64,000 nucleotides of DNA from DASQBT01 sp049578545 (GTDB lineage: Bacteria; Pseudomonadota; Gammaproteobacteria; Burkholderiales; Thiobacillaceae), in contig JBAUMF010000093.1 in the NCBI GenBank assembly GCA_049578545.1, positions 1-64,000 of the forward strand. The letters are read 5' to 3'. This document shows positions 34,316 through 43,301 of this stretch, piece by piece. A program made the translations under genes and the position numbers. Within the stretch, counting starts at the first letter, position 1. Each line of letters begins with the position of its first letter. Under the pieces are notes generated by a model. It was not told the origin of the DNA. It saw nothing but the letters and a program-made list of their open reading frames with translations, and did no database searches.

Positions 34316-35629
34316 ATGAAGAACTCCCTGCAACAGCGTCTTTCCATATGGTTGAGCATCGCCATCGTCGCCACCGGCTTCCTGGCTGCCGGTGTTTCGT
34401 TCTGGTTCGCCTACGATGAAGCGCAGGAGTTTCAGGACAACTCCCTGCGGCAGATCGCCACATTGGTGGATGCTGATCGATTGCCTTCCGACGGGCAACG
34501 GTCCTCGGGAGCGGCAGACAGCGATCCTGAGGCGCGCATCATCGTTGAGCGGCTGGCGACGTCTCCCGCAATTCATCCGCAACGGCTTGCGCTTCCAGCA
34601 CATCTGACGACAGGGTTCCACACACTGGATGTCGCTGGTAACCGCTGGCGCCTCTATGTGCGTGCGTTGAAATCCGGCGAACGCATTGCTGTCGCGCAGG
34701 AGATTCAGGTCCGTGCCGAGGCCGCCCGGGACAGTGCCTTGCGAACCTTGTTGCCGTTGCTCGCGTTGATACCGCTTCTGGTGTTTCTTTCCCGACGGCT
34801 GGTCAGCGCCAGCCTGGCGCCGATTCGCGCCCTCGCTCAGGTGACCGATGCCCAGCAGGAAGATCGTCCGTCTGCACTACCCACTGCGCAGGTGCCTGAA
34901 GAGGTTGCTCCCTTCGTACATTCAATCAATCGACTGCTTGAACGGATTACCCGCCTGATGGGACAGCAGCGACGCTTCATCGCCGATGCGGCCCATGAAC
35001 TCAGGAGTCCGCTCACTGCGTTATCGTTGCAAGCGCAGAATCTGCGACAGGCGGATTCAACCGAAGCCATGCGCGAACGCGTGGTTCCGTTGATGGCGGG
35101 CATCGAACGGGCCCGGCACCTGACCGAACAACTGCTGAGCCTTGCCAGAACCCAGGCCGCAACCGCAAGCCAATCGAATATAGACGTCTCGGCAATGGTC
35201 CGTGAGTTGATTGCGGATTACCTGCCCATGGCCGAGGCCAAGAAGATCGATCTCGGACTTGAGGAAATGGCGCCGCTTTCCATTCTTGCTAACCCCGAAG
35301 TACTGCGATTGATCGTCAGGAATGCGCTGGAGAATGCATTGAAGTACACGCCGGTTGGCGGTGAAGTGACGCTTCGGCTTCGGACCATGGACGATGACGC
35401 CGTCATCGAAGTCATCGACAACGGCCCCGGAATACCCGTTGCCGAACGCGAACGAGTATTCGATTCGTTCTACCGCTTGCCGGAAACAACCGGTGAGGGC
35501 AGTGGCCTCGGTTTGGCAATTGCACGGGAGGCGGCAATTCGCCTGGGCGGAAGGGTGAGCCTGCATGAGCGGCAGGCGGGCCCCGGCCTCATCTTCCGCT
35601 ATCAGCATGGAAGGCCGACCATTGATTAG
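34316..35629 (+). CDS. Sensor histidine kinase, QseC/PmrB/TctE type
   Basis: The 437-residue kinase has two membrane helices (about 11-33 and 144-163) bounding a periplasmic domain of about 110 residues. A linker, the phosphoacceptor H227 in RFIADAAHELRSPLTAL, N-box LIVRNALENALKYTP, G1 VIDNGPGIP and G2 GEGSGLGLAI follow. All catalytic boxes are intact. No response regulator adjoins it. The regulator at 21822 lacks a kinase and belongs to the matching class, so I infer that the two work together. The next genes encode lipid phosphatase and lipid kinase enzymes. Confidence 0.93.
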   Translation: MKNSLQQRLSIWLSIAIVATGFLAAGVSFWFAYDEAQEFQDNSLRQIATLVDADRLPSDGQRSSGAADSDPEARIIVERLATSPAIHPQRLALPAHLTTGFHTLDVAGNRWRLYVRALKSGERIAVAQEIQVRAEAARDSALRTLLPLLALIPLLVFLSRRLVSASLAPIRALAQVTDAQQEDRPSALPTAQVPEEVAPFVHSINRLLERITRLMGQQRRFIADAAHELRSPLTALSLQAQNLRQADSTEAMRERVVPLMAGIERARHLTEQLLSLARTQAATASQSNIDVSAMVRELIADYLPMAEAKKIDLGLEEMAPLSILANPEVLRLIVRNALENALKYTPVGGEVTLRLRTMDDDAVIEVIDNGPGIPVAERERVFDSFYRLPETTGEGSGLGLAIAREAAIRLGGRVSLHERQAGPGLIFRYQHGRPTID

Positions 35630-35824
35630 CATGATTCTTACATTCCATGCTTACCTCGCCGTTTCCATCGTCACACGGTTTGCAGGGGAGGGCATCCCAA
35701 TCGCTTTCGGATTGAACGCCCGGCCGGGGCCCCCTGATTGGCTGCGTGTCGTTGCAATGGCCAGGACGTCTGCCACGTTGTGCAAGCAACTGGCTTTTCT
35801 TCCCGGGCTCGCAGGCGGGCAGTA

Positions 35825-37882
35825 GTGGACATCGCCCACTTCAGCGCTTTAATCGACTGGATTGCCCAACACCCTCACTGGGCATATGCAACGATTTTTC
35901 TCGCCGCGTTAGGCGAGTCTCTCGTTGTCGTGGGACTGTTCGTCCCTGGCGCGATCGTCATGTTTGGCGTAGGTGCTCTGGTAGCGGTTGGGTCCCTGAA
36001 CCTGTGGCCCAGTTTGCTATGGGCTACCGCAGGTGCGATCGCCGGCGACGCAAGCAGCTACTGGCTGGGCCGTTATTACCGTGACGAACTGCACAATTTC
36101 TGGCCCTTCAGCCGCCACCCGGGACTGCTGGTAAGGGGGACGACATTTTTTCATCGGCACGGAGGCAAGAGCATCTTCCTGGGGCGCTTCGTCGGACCCA
36201 TGCGTCCAGTCATTCCGGCAGTGGCCGGCATGCTTGGCATGCCCCCGGCGCACTTCTACGCAGCTAACATCCTGTCTGCACTTGTCTGGGCACCGGCCCA
36301 TATCTTGCCAGGTGTCGTCTTCGGTGCCTCACTGGAACTGGCAGGAGCGGTGGCAATGCGTCTCGCTCTGACCCTTGTGCTGCTGTTGGTCCTGGTCTGG
36401 AGCGGCATCTGGATTGTCAGCCGCGGCGTGATCTGGCTGCAATCGCATGCCGGCGAGGGCCTGCTTAGACTTCAGGCCTGGACAGGCAGTGCGCGGCCAG
36501 CGAGAACCTGGTCATTGCGAGGGATGGTCAGAACACTGCTCGATCCTGCGCTTCCGGAATCCCGTGCACTGCTGGTATTCGCGGCGATACTGATTGCTGC
36601 CGCCTGGATGTTTTTCGGAGTCATCGAAGACGTGCTTAAAGGCGACCCGCTGGTGGTGGTGGACAAGACGGTCTATCACTTGCTGCAGGGGTTGCGCACG
36701 CCCTTTGCCGACAGCGTAATGATTACCCTCACCCAACTTGGCGATGCCGCCGTGACGCTGCCCGTCGTCGCGGCAGTGCTGCTGTGGCTGGCATGGAAAC
36801 GCGCCTGGCGGCCGGCAGCCTACTGGCTCGCTGCCGCAAGTTTTGGCGCTGCGCTTACCGTCATTCTTAAAGCGGGATTCGGCCTGCCGCGGCCGCTGCC
36901 CATGTACGAGGGCAGTAACGCGTTCGGCTTCCCCAGCGGCCACGCCGCCATGAGCATCGTCGTTTTTGGCTTTCTTGCAGTGCTTGCTGCGCGCGAATTG
37001 TCCTTGCGCGCCCAACTCATTGTGTACAGCGTGATGGCCTTGCTTGCGGGTCTCATCGCATTCTCGCGCATCTATCTGGGTGCGCACTGGCTTTCTGACG
37101 TGCTGGGCGGCTTGAGTTTCGGCGTCGGGTGGGTGGCGCTGCTGAGCATTGCCTATCTGCGGCGTCCTGCTCCTTCGCTGTCAGCACGTGGTCTGCTGGG
37201 TGTGGCGGCGATTACACTCATCGTTGGCGCAGTTGTTCATGCTGCATACCAGCGCAACGCTGATACGGCACGCTACGCAATTCAGTATCGACCCACTCTG
37301 CTGGCCCAGCAGGCTTGGTGGAACCAGGACTGGAAAACCCTTCCCGCCTGGCGTATCGACATCGAAGGCGAGCACGAGGAACCGCTTGCCGTTCAGTGGG
37401 CAGGATCGCTCGACTACCTTCGCACCAGATTGACGATGCAAGGCTGGCGCGAAACGGTACCGCTTGCCGGAAAGAACCTGTTGCTTTGGCTCGATACCCG
37501 GCGCCCGGCCATGCAATTGCCCTTGCTGCCGCATGCGCACGATGGGCGCCACGAAAAGCTGGCTTTGGCCTACCCGGTGAAGGACGCGCCAGACCAGCGC
37601 CTGGTGTTGCGCCTGTGGCCAACGGATAGACTATTGCAGAGTACGCGCACACCGATATGGGTCGGAACGGTGACACAGGAACACATTCGTCGTCCGCTGG
37701 ACTGGTTTAACCTGCCGCAGGACAGCCATGATTTCAATACACCGCTGCGAACCCTGCTTGAAAGTCTTCCGGTCTTGCCAATGCGGCTTGTCAGGCGCAA
37801 CAGTGCAATGGGTTCGACCAGCGATAAAATTGTCTGGGACAAGACCGTGCTGCTGATTCACGAACCGGAGTTGTTACGATGA
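35825..37882 (+). CDS. DedA-PAP2-LssY three-domain membrane protein
   Basis: About 685 residues. The first 200 form a DedA (SNARE-associated) domain with GESLVVVGLFVPGAIVMFGVG and GRFVGPMRPVIPAVAGM. Residues about 270-470 form a PAP2 lipid phosphatase with KAGFGLPRP, PSGHAA and SRIYLGAHWLSDVLGG, all three catalytic motifs intact. The last 180 residues resemble the LssY C-terminal domain. The fusion would combine lipid translocation with dephosphorylation, for example of undecaprenyl diphosphate or phosphatidic acid. Start chosen at GTG 35825. An earlier in-frame start at 35738 is possible. The stop overlaps dgkA by 4 nt. Confidence 0.88.
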   Translation: MDIAHFSALIDWIAQHPHWAYATIFLAALGESLVVVGLFVPGAIVMFGVGALVAVGSLNLWPSLLWATAGAIAGDASSYWLGRYYRDELHNFWPFSRHPGLLVRGTTFFHRHGGKSIFLGRFVGPMRPVIPAVAGMLGMPPAHFYAANILSALVWAPAHILPGVVFGASLELAGAVAMRLALTLVLLLVLVWSGIWIVSRGVIWLQSHAGEGLLRLQAWTGSARPARTWSLRGMVRTLLDPALPESRALLVFAAILIAAAWMFFGVIEDVLKGDPLVVVDKTVYHLLQGLRTPFADSVMITLTQLGDAAVTLPVVAAVLLWLAWKRAWRPAAYWLAAASFGAALTVILKAGFGLPRPLPMYEGSNAFGFPSGHAAMSIVVFGFLAVLAARELSLRAQLIVYSVMALLAGLIAFSRIYLGAHWLSDVLGGLSFGVGWVALLSIAYLRRPAPSLSARGLLGVAAITLIVGAVVHAAYQRNADTARYAIQYRPTLLAQQAWWNQDWKTLPAWRIDIEGEHEEPLAVQWAGSLDYLRTRLTMQGWRETVPLAGKNLLLWLDTRRPAMQLPLLPHAHDGRHEKLALAYPVKDAPDQRLVLRLWPTDRLLQSTRTPIWVGTVTQEHIRRPLDWFNLPQDSHDFNTPLRTLLESLPVLPMRLVRRNSAMGSTSDKIVWDKTVLLIHEPELLR

Positions 37883-38241
37883 AGAACGGTGGAATGAGGC
37901 TACGACTCGGCTACGCCTGGCAGGGCATTGTTGTGGCATGGCGGAAGGAACGCAGTTTCCGCACCCAGACAGGATTCGCCATCGCCTTGCCAATCGCGCT
38001 CCTGCTGCTGCGCGCATCTCCCGTATGGTGGGCGATCTGCCTGATTGTTGCGCTTCTGGTGCTGGCTGCAGAGCTGTTCAATACCGCGCTGGAGTCGCTT
38101 ATCGACCATCTCCATCCCGAGATACATCCGGCAATCAAAATCGCCAAGGACTGCGCCGCAGGAGCCGTTCTTTTGCTTAGTGCGGGCGCTGTGATCGTGG
38201 GCATCATCGTTGTGCTGGTGGCACTGGGTGTCTGGTCTTGA
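37879..38241 (+). CDS. dgkA: Diacylglycerol kinase
   Basis: The 120-residue integral membrane kinase has three helices and the DgkA signature AAELFNTALESLIDHL followed by IKIAKDCAAGAVLL, carrying the conserved Glu, Asn, Lys and Asp. It phosphorylates diacylglycerol to phosphatidic acid, recycling the by-product of phosphoglycerol or phosphoethanolamine transfer. ATGA overlap with the DedA-PAP2-LssY gene points to joint action in phospholipid turnover. Confidence 0.94.
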   Translation: MKNGGMRLRLGYAWQGIVVAWRKERSFRTQTGFAIALPIALLLLRASPVWWAICLIVALLVLAAELFNTALESLIDHLHPEIHPAIKIAKDCAAGAVLLLSAGAVIVGIIVVLVALGVWS

Positions 38242-38598
38242 TGCATGCCTGTTCAGCGGGTAGCCAGGTGCGGCTTCCAGGCGGGCATTTTCCACCGGAG
38301 ACGTTTCATTCTTGATTGCGGTGGCCCGATACGTCGCCCCATATGCAGGGGCAGGTCGCGACGTGGCACACAGGTCTTGCACTCAACCCAGCAGTAGCCT
38401 CGCCCAAGGACCAATTTCTGCCACCCCACCTTGAACGAAACAGTGGGGGCATATGGCTGAAGGCGATTATCCTCAGCTGGGGGACGAGGTGATGAAGCTG
38501 GAAGTTGCGCAAGAGACGATTGAGCAATGCCTTACAGCGTGGCGATGGATGAGTTTGTCGAGCGGGGTGACTCAAGCCTGCTGCAGGAACGCAGCAGA
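38242..38598. other. Intergenic region, no confident gene
   Basis: This gap lies between convergent dgkA and the MFS gene. A plus frame opening at 38453 (MAEGDYPQLGDEV) runs into the antisense of the MFS gene and has no recognisable family. I see no clear terminator. Confidence 0.4.
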
Positions 38599-39795
38599 TC
38601 AGTGCTTCTGGCCCGGTTGCAGGACCATGAACGCCGCCAGCGCCGCAAAGGCCAGGCATGCAGCCACAAGGAAGGCACTGGCCGGATGCAGCAGCCACAA
38701 GGCGCCGGCGATCAGCGAGGCCGGAAGGTAGATGAGGCCGGTGACAAAATTATAGAGACCGATCGCCGACGCGCGTCGCTCCATCTCGATATCTGCGATA
38801 AACGCCTTGCTTTGGGCTTCGTCGATCGCATAGAACACGCCATAGATGATGAACAGGACGATGACCTGCCATTGAGACGTTGCGAATGCGAAGCCAAGGC
38901 TCATCAGCAGATAGATCAGGTAGCCCAGCATGATCATTCGCGCCCTGCCAAATATATCGCCGATCTTGCCTATCAGCGGTGCTGCAACCACGAACGCAAT
39001 ATTGAACAAGGCATAAAGCAAGACAATGTCCTTGACTGCAAAACCGACGCCTCGTGCACGCAGGAGCAGAAAGCCGAAACTGAAATAGGCCAGAGAAAAG
39101 ATTCCTGCTACGACAAGGTAGCGCTTGAATTCCGGGCTAAGGGTCTTCCATGTTTCGAACATGTTCTCGCGCCGGTGATGAACACTGGGCTGATCCCTGA
39201 CGAGACTCAAGACGATGATGCTTAGCACCGCTGGAACGAAGGCGACCCAGAACAGGAGCCGATATGTCGAGGCTCCATCCCCAAGCCATGAAAGCAGCCC
39301 GTATGCCACAAGCGGGCCGAGGACGGCCCCGGACTTGTCGAGTGCCTTGTGCACGCCAAACGAGTACCCCCTTATGTCTTTCGCAGCCACTGCCGAAAGC
39401 CATGCATCGCGCGGTGGTCCGCGGAAGCCCTTGCCCAGCCTCTCGATGACACGAAAGACACCGAGGCCCGCAATCGAAGTGGAAATCAGCAGAATAGTCT
39501 TGGCCAGCGTAGAGAAACCGTAACCCGCCAGCGCGAAGACCTTACGCTTTCCAGTTCGGTCTGATAACCAGCCAGCGATGTAATTCAACGAGGATGCGGA
39601 CAGGTCGGCAAGTCCCTCGACCATGCCAAGCAAAGCGGCCGATGCCCCTGCGATCGTGGTAAAGAAAATCGCAAAAACCGAAAAAATCATCTCGGAGCTA
39701 AGGTCAGTCAGGAAGCTCACCAGTCCCAGCTTGAGCACGTCCGGATGCACGCCAAACTTCTTTTCTGCAGAATCAGGTGGCATCGGATCCTTCAT
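38599..39795 (-). CDS. Major facilitator superfamily transporter
   Basis: The 398-residue protein has about 12 hydrophobic helices. The MFS loop motif 2-3 is recognisable as GWLSDRTGKRKVFALAGYG, and RVIERLGKGFRGPPRDAWLSAV with HKALDKSGAVLGPLVAY marks the subgroup of fused-looking MFS carriers close to MFS_1 multidrug types. Substrate unknown. It stands alone on the minus strand, 100 nt from dapE, which is read in the same direction. Confidence 0.88.
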   Translation of the reverse strand: MKDPMPPDSAEKKFGVHPDVLKLGLVSFLTDLSSEMIFSVFAIFFTTIAGASAALLGMVEGLADLSASSLNYIAGWLSDRTGKRKVFALAGYGFSTLAKTILLISTSIAGLGVFRVIERLGKGFRGPPRDAWLSAVAAKDIRGYSFGVHKALDKSGAVLGPLVAYGLLSWLGDGASTYRLLFWVAFVPAVLSIIVLSLVRDQPSVHHRRENMFETWKTLSPEFKRYLVVAGIFSLAYFSFGFLLLRARGVGFAVKDIVLLYALFNIAFVVAAPLIGKIGDIFGRARMIMLGYLIYLLMSLGFAFATSQWQVIVLFIIYGVFYAIDEAQSKAFIADIEMERRASAIGLYNFVTGLIYLPASLIAGALWLLHPASAFLVAACLAFAALAAFMVLQPGQKH

Positions 39796-39898
39796 TGCTT
39801 CAACCCGTGGTCCAGCTTATGGATCGCGACAGAAGCCCTGGTGAGCGATTGGAACGCAGGGCGCACAGCGCGCAGGAAGCATTGTAAAAGGCGCTGCG

Positions 39899-41026
39899 TC
39901 AAGCCAGCAACTTCTCTAACGTCTTCTGATAGATCTCCCGCAGCGGCTCGATATCCGCGACCGGGATGTTTTCGTTCAGCTTGTGGATGCTGGCATTCAT
40001 CGGTCCGAATTCGATCACCTGTGGGCAGATATCGGCGATGAAGCGTCCATCAGAGGTGCCGCCGCTGGTGGAAACGTCAGTGGTGATGCCTGTCACTTCC
40101 TGGATGGCTTGAGAAATCCGGTCCACCAGGTCCCCTTTTGGCGTGAGATAGGGTTTGCCGCCTTCCTCCCACACCAGATCGTATTCCAGACCATGCTTCC
40201 TGAGAATGGCATGGGTACGCTCAACCAATTGCTGCTTGGTGCTGGCGGTTGAATGGCGGAAATTGAAACGGATCTCGACTTCGCCCGGCACGACGTTCGT
40301 GGCCCCGGTGCCCGCCTGGATATTGGAAATCTGCCAGGAAGTCGGAGGAAAGTATTCGTTGCCTTGGTCCCAGGTTGTCGCCGCCATTTCGGCAATGGCC
40401 GGTGCAGCCTCATGGATCGGGTTGCGAATCAGATGCGGGTACGCGATGTGGCCCTGGATACCCTTGACGGTGAGCTTGCCGGAGAGCGAACCACGCCGGC
40501 CATTCTTGATGGTATCGCCCAGCCTGGACACGCAGGTGGGCTCGCCAACGATGCAGTAGTCGATTCGTTCGTTACGCGCTGCAAGCTTTTCCACGACCTT
40601 GACCGTGCCATCGGTGGCGACGCCTTCCTCGTCGGAGGTAATCAGCAGGGCGATGGAACCTTTGGGATTGGGGTGTTCGGCGAGGAAACCTTCGACGCTG
40701 GTGACGAAGGCGGCGATCGAGGTCTTCATGTCCGACGCACCGCGGCCATATAGCACGCCATCGCGAATGGTGGGAGTGAATGGATCGGAATGCCATTGAT
40801 CGAGCGGGCCGCTGGGCACCACATCGGTATGGCCGGCAAAGCAGACGACCGGTGCCTGGGTTCCCCTGCGCGCCCACAGGTTGGTCACGCCGTTGGACTC
40901 CAGGGTCTCGAACATAAAACCAAACTGGGCGAGGCGGGCCTTGATCACGTCCTGGCAACCGGCATCGTCCGGCGTATTGGACTTGCGTGCGATCAGGTCT
41001 TTGGCAAGTTCGAGGGTATCAGTCAT
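39899..41026 (-). CDS. dapE: Succinyl-diaminopimelate desuccinylase
   Basis: The 375-residue M20-family metallohydrolase cleaves N-succinyl-LL-diaminopimelate in lysine and cell-wall synthesis. Motifs are FAGHTDVVPSGP (first metal His), YGRGASDMK (bridging Asp), TSDEEG (catalytic Glu pair), VGEPT and the C-terminal STSGGTSDGRFI and SIHKLNE. I start at ATG 41026 (MTDTLELAKDLI), as in the family. The open frame reaches 41095 but the extra 23 residues do not fit. It is preceded by the Spx-like gene in the same direction, an arrangement also known in enterobacteria (yffB-dapE). Confidence 0.95.
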   Translation of the reverse strand: MTDTLELAKDLIARKSNTPDDAGCQDVIKARLAQFGFMFETLESNGVTNLWARRGTQAPVVCFAGHTDVVPSGPLDQWHSDPFTPTIRDGVLYGRGASDMKTSIAAFVTSVEGFLAEHPNPKGSIALLITSDEEGVATDGTVKVVEKLAARNERIDYCIVGEPTCVSRLGDTIKNGRRGSLSGKLTVKGIQGHIAYPHLIRNPIHEAAPAIAEMAATTWDQGNEYFPPTSWQISNIQAGTGATNVVPGEVEIRFNFRHSTASTKQQLVERTHAILRKHGLEYDLVWEEGGKPYLTPKGDLVDRISQAIQEVTGITTDVSTSGGTSDGRFIADICPQVIEFGPMNASIHKLNENIPVADIEPLREIYQKTLEKLLA

Positions 41027-41095
41027 CTCTTTCACAAGGAGGACGGGAGGAAGACCAGAGAATAAACCTCCTGTCCTCTTGTCCTCATAGTTCAA

Positions 41096-41443
41096 TTATT
41101 TGCTGAATATTTCCAAGTATTGATCCGGGGAGAATCCCAGGTGGTAGGCATCGTCTGTTTCGAGCAAGGGACGCTTGATCGCGGACGGCGTTGCCTGCAG
41201 AAATTCGAATGCGGTTTTTTCATTCGTGATCGATCCCTTCAGGTCGTCCGGCTGCTTGCGCCAGGTCGGCCCGTTCTTGTTGATGAGCGCTTGCCAGCCC
41301 AGTTGCCTGGCTGCCTTTCTCAGTACCTCCAGCGGTACGCCCTGTTTCTTGTAATCGTGGAATTCGGCTTCGATGCCGTGTTCGTTCAGCCAGGCGCGGG
41401 CTTTTTTCACCGTGTCACAGTTGGGAATGCCGTAAATATGCAT
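41096..41443 (-). CDS. ArsC/Spx-family reductase-like protein (YffB type)
   Basis: The 115-residue thioredoxin-fold protein starts MHIYGIPNCDTVKKARAWL, with a single active-site Cys, and contains NKNGPTWRK and IKRPLLETDD typical of the YffB group. The family is related to arsenate reductase, but YffB members are thought to be glutathione-dependent thiol reductases of unknown target. The start at 41443 fits the family. It lies 69 nt upstream of dapE and divergent from the ATM1-type exporter, 55 nt away. Confidence 0.9.
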   Translation of the reverse strand: MHIYGIPNCDTVKKARAWLNEHGIEAEFHDYKKQGVPLEVLRKAARQLGWQALINKNGPTWRKQPDDLKGSITNEKTAFEFLQATPSAIKRPLLETDDAYHLGFSPDQYLEIFSK

Positions 41444-41498
41444 AAGGGAAAGCGGTAGAATATTGCGATGAATGCAGCATTTTACCCCCAGAGCGCAG

Positions 41499-43301
41499 AT
41501 GGCCCACGTTAGCAAACATTCTCCTCCCGGCCCTGCCGACTGGAAAACACTGCTCAAGGTGACGCCCTATCTGTGGGAACACCGGGGCCGGGTGCTGGTC
41601 GCCATTGCATGTCTGGTGCTGGCCAAGCTTGCCACCGTTGCCGTTCCCATTACCCTGAAATACGTGGTCGATGATCTCGACCCCACAAAGGGACCACTGG
41701 CCGTCCCGGTCTTTCTGGTGGTGGCCTATGGCGTGCTGCGCCTGATGACCACGCTGTTCAACGACCTGCGCGACATCGTGTTCGCCCGGGTGACCCAGGG
41801 TACGATCCGTCGCGTGGGACTAGAGGTGTTTCGCCACCTGCACAACCTGTCGCTGCGTTTTCACCTGGATCGCCAGACCGGCGGCATTACCCGTGACGTT
41901 GAGCGGGGTGCCCAGGGGATCTCCGCTCTGGTCAATTATTTCCTGTTCCGAATTGCACCGACATTGCTGGAAATTGCATTGGTGGGCGGCATCCTGCTGG
42001 TGAAATTTGACTGGGTGTTTGCCGCAATTACAGTGGGCGTGCTGCTGCTGTATATCGCCATGACCATCGGGGTGACGGAATGGCGCACCCAGTTCCGGCG
42101 CAGGATGAACGAACTCGATTCCCAGGCCAATACGCGGGCGGTCGACAGTCTGATCAACTACGAAACGGTCAAGTACTTTGGTAATGAAAAGTTTGAGGTG
42201 GACCGCTATGACAATAGTCTGAAGCAATGGGAGGAAGCGTCGGTCAAGAGCCAGACGTCACTATCACTGCTGAATGTCGGGCAGGCGGCAATCATTGCCC
42301 TGGGCATGACGCTGATCCTGCTCAAGGCGGCCAGCGGGGTGGCGGACAAGACGCTGACCCTGGGTGACCTGGTGATGATCAACGCCTTTCTCATCCAGCT
42401 CTTTATACCGCTCAATTTCCTCGGCGTGATGTATCGGGAAATCAAGCAGTCGCTGACCGACATCGAGCGCATGTTCAAGCTTCTGCGCAGTGAACTTGAA
42501 ATAAGGGATAAGCCTGATGCACCGGCTCTGAAACTCAAAGGCGGCGTGGTCCGGTTTGAAAATGTCAGCTTTGCCTACGATACCGAGCGACCGATCCTGC
42601 ATGAGGTGAGTTTCGAAATTCCTGCCGGGCATAATATCGCAGTGGTGGGTACCAGTGGCGCCGGCAAGTCCACTTTGGCTCGTCTGCTGTTTCGTTTTTA
42701 CGATGTGACCGGTGGCCGGGTGACGGTGGACGGCCAAGATATACGCAACGTCACCCAGGATTCATTGCGAGCTGCAATCGGCATCGTGCCGCAGGACACC
42801 GTGCTGTTCAACGACACGCTTTATTACAACGTGGCTTATGGCCGGCCTGACGCGGCGCGTGAAGAAGTGATGGCCGCTGCCCGTTCTGCCCACCTGCAGC
42901 ACTTTATCGAATCCTTGCCCAGGCAGTGGGATACGGTGGTAGGAGAACGTGGCCTCAAACTCTCCGGAGGTGAAAAGCAGCGCGTGGCCATTGCCCGTAC
43001 CCTGTTGAAGAATCCCAAGATACTGGTGCTGGACGAAGCGACCTCTGCCCTGGATACGCGCACAGAACGCATCATTCAGGGCGAACTGCGAGAGATTGCT
43101 GGCGGCCGCACCACCCTGACCATCGCCCACCGGTTGTCCACGATTGTGGATGCTGATGAAATTCTGGTCATGGAATATGGTCGGATCGTCGAACGCGGAC
43201 GCCATGCCGAGCTTCTTGTCCTGGGCGGCATCTATGCACGGCTGTGGGCGCTGCAACTGCAAGAGGAACGTAACAAACCGCCGGAAGCCGTTGCCGCATG
43301 A
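41499..43301 (+). CDS. ATM1/HMT1-type ABC exporter (fused membrane and ATPase domains)
   Basis: The 600-residue half-transporter has six helices in residues 1-310 and an ATPase with Walker A GTSGAGKST, signature LKLSGGEKQRVA, Walker B ILVLDEATSALD and H-loop IAHRLST. TMD segments LRFHLDRQTGGITRDVERG and NYETVKYFGNE are diagnostic for the ATM1 group, which exports glutathione-linked sulfur or metal conjugates. Its first residues are not strongly fixed. ATG 41472 is an alternative. The stop overlaps the next gene by 4 nt. Confidence 0.93.
   Translation: MAHVSKHSPPGPADWKTLLKVTPYLWEHRGRVLVAIACLVLAKLATVAVPITLKYVVDDLDPTKGPLAVPVFLVVAYGVLRLMTTLFNDLRDIVFARVTQGTIRRVGLEVFRHLHNLSLRFHLDRQTGGITRDVERGAQGISALVNYFLFRIAPTLLEIALVGGILLVKFDWVFAAITVGVLLLYIAMTIGVTEWRTQFRRRMNELDSQANTRAVDSLINYETVKYFGNEKFEVDRYDNSLKQWEEASVKSQTSLSLLNVGQAAIIALGMTLILLKAASGVADKTLTLGDLVMINAFLIQLFIPLNFLGVMYREIKQSLTDIERMFKLLRSELEIRDKPDAPALKLKGGVVRFENVSFAYDTERPILHEVSFEIPAGHNIAVVGTSGAGKSTLARLLFRFYDVTGGRVTVDGQDIRNVTQDSLRAAIGIVPQDTVLFNDTLYYNVAYGRPDAAREEVMAAARSAHLQHFIESLPRQWDTVVGERGLKLSGGEKQRVAIARTLLKNPKILVLDEATSALDTRTERIIQGELREIAGGRTTLTIAHRLSTIVDADEILVMEYGRIVERGRHAELLVLGGIYARLWALQLQEERNKPPEAVAA

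Noticed and set aside
34023..34319. Frame overlapping the histidine kinase start in ATGA fashion, considered as a missing response regulator
   Set aside because: No receiver Asp/Lys pattern or winged-helix motif. The overlap alone is not enough.
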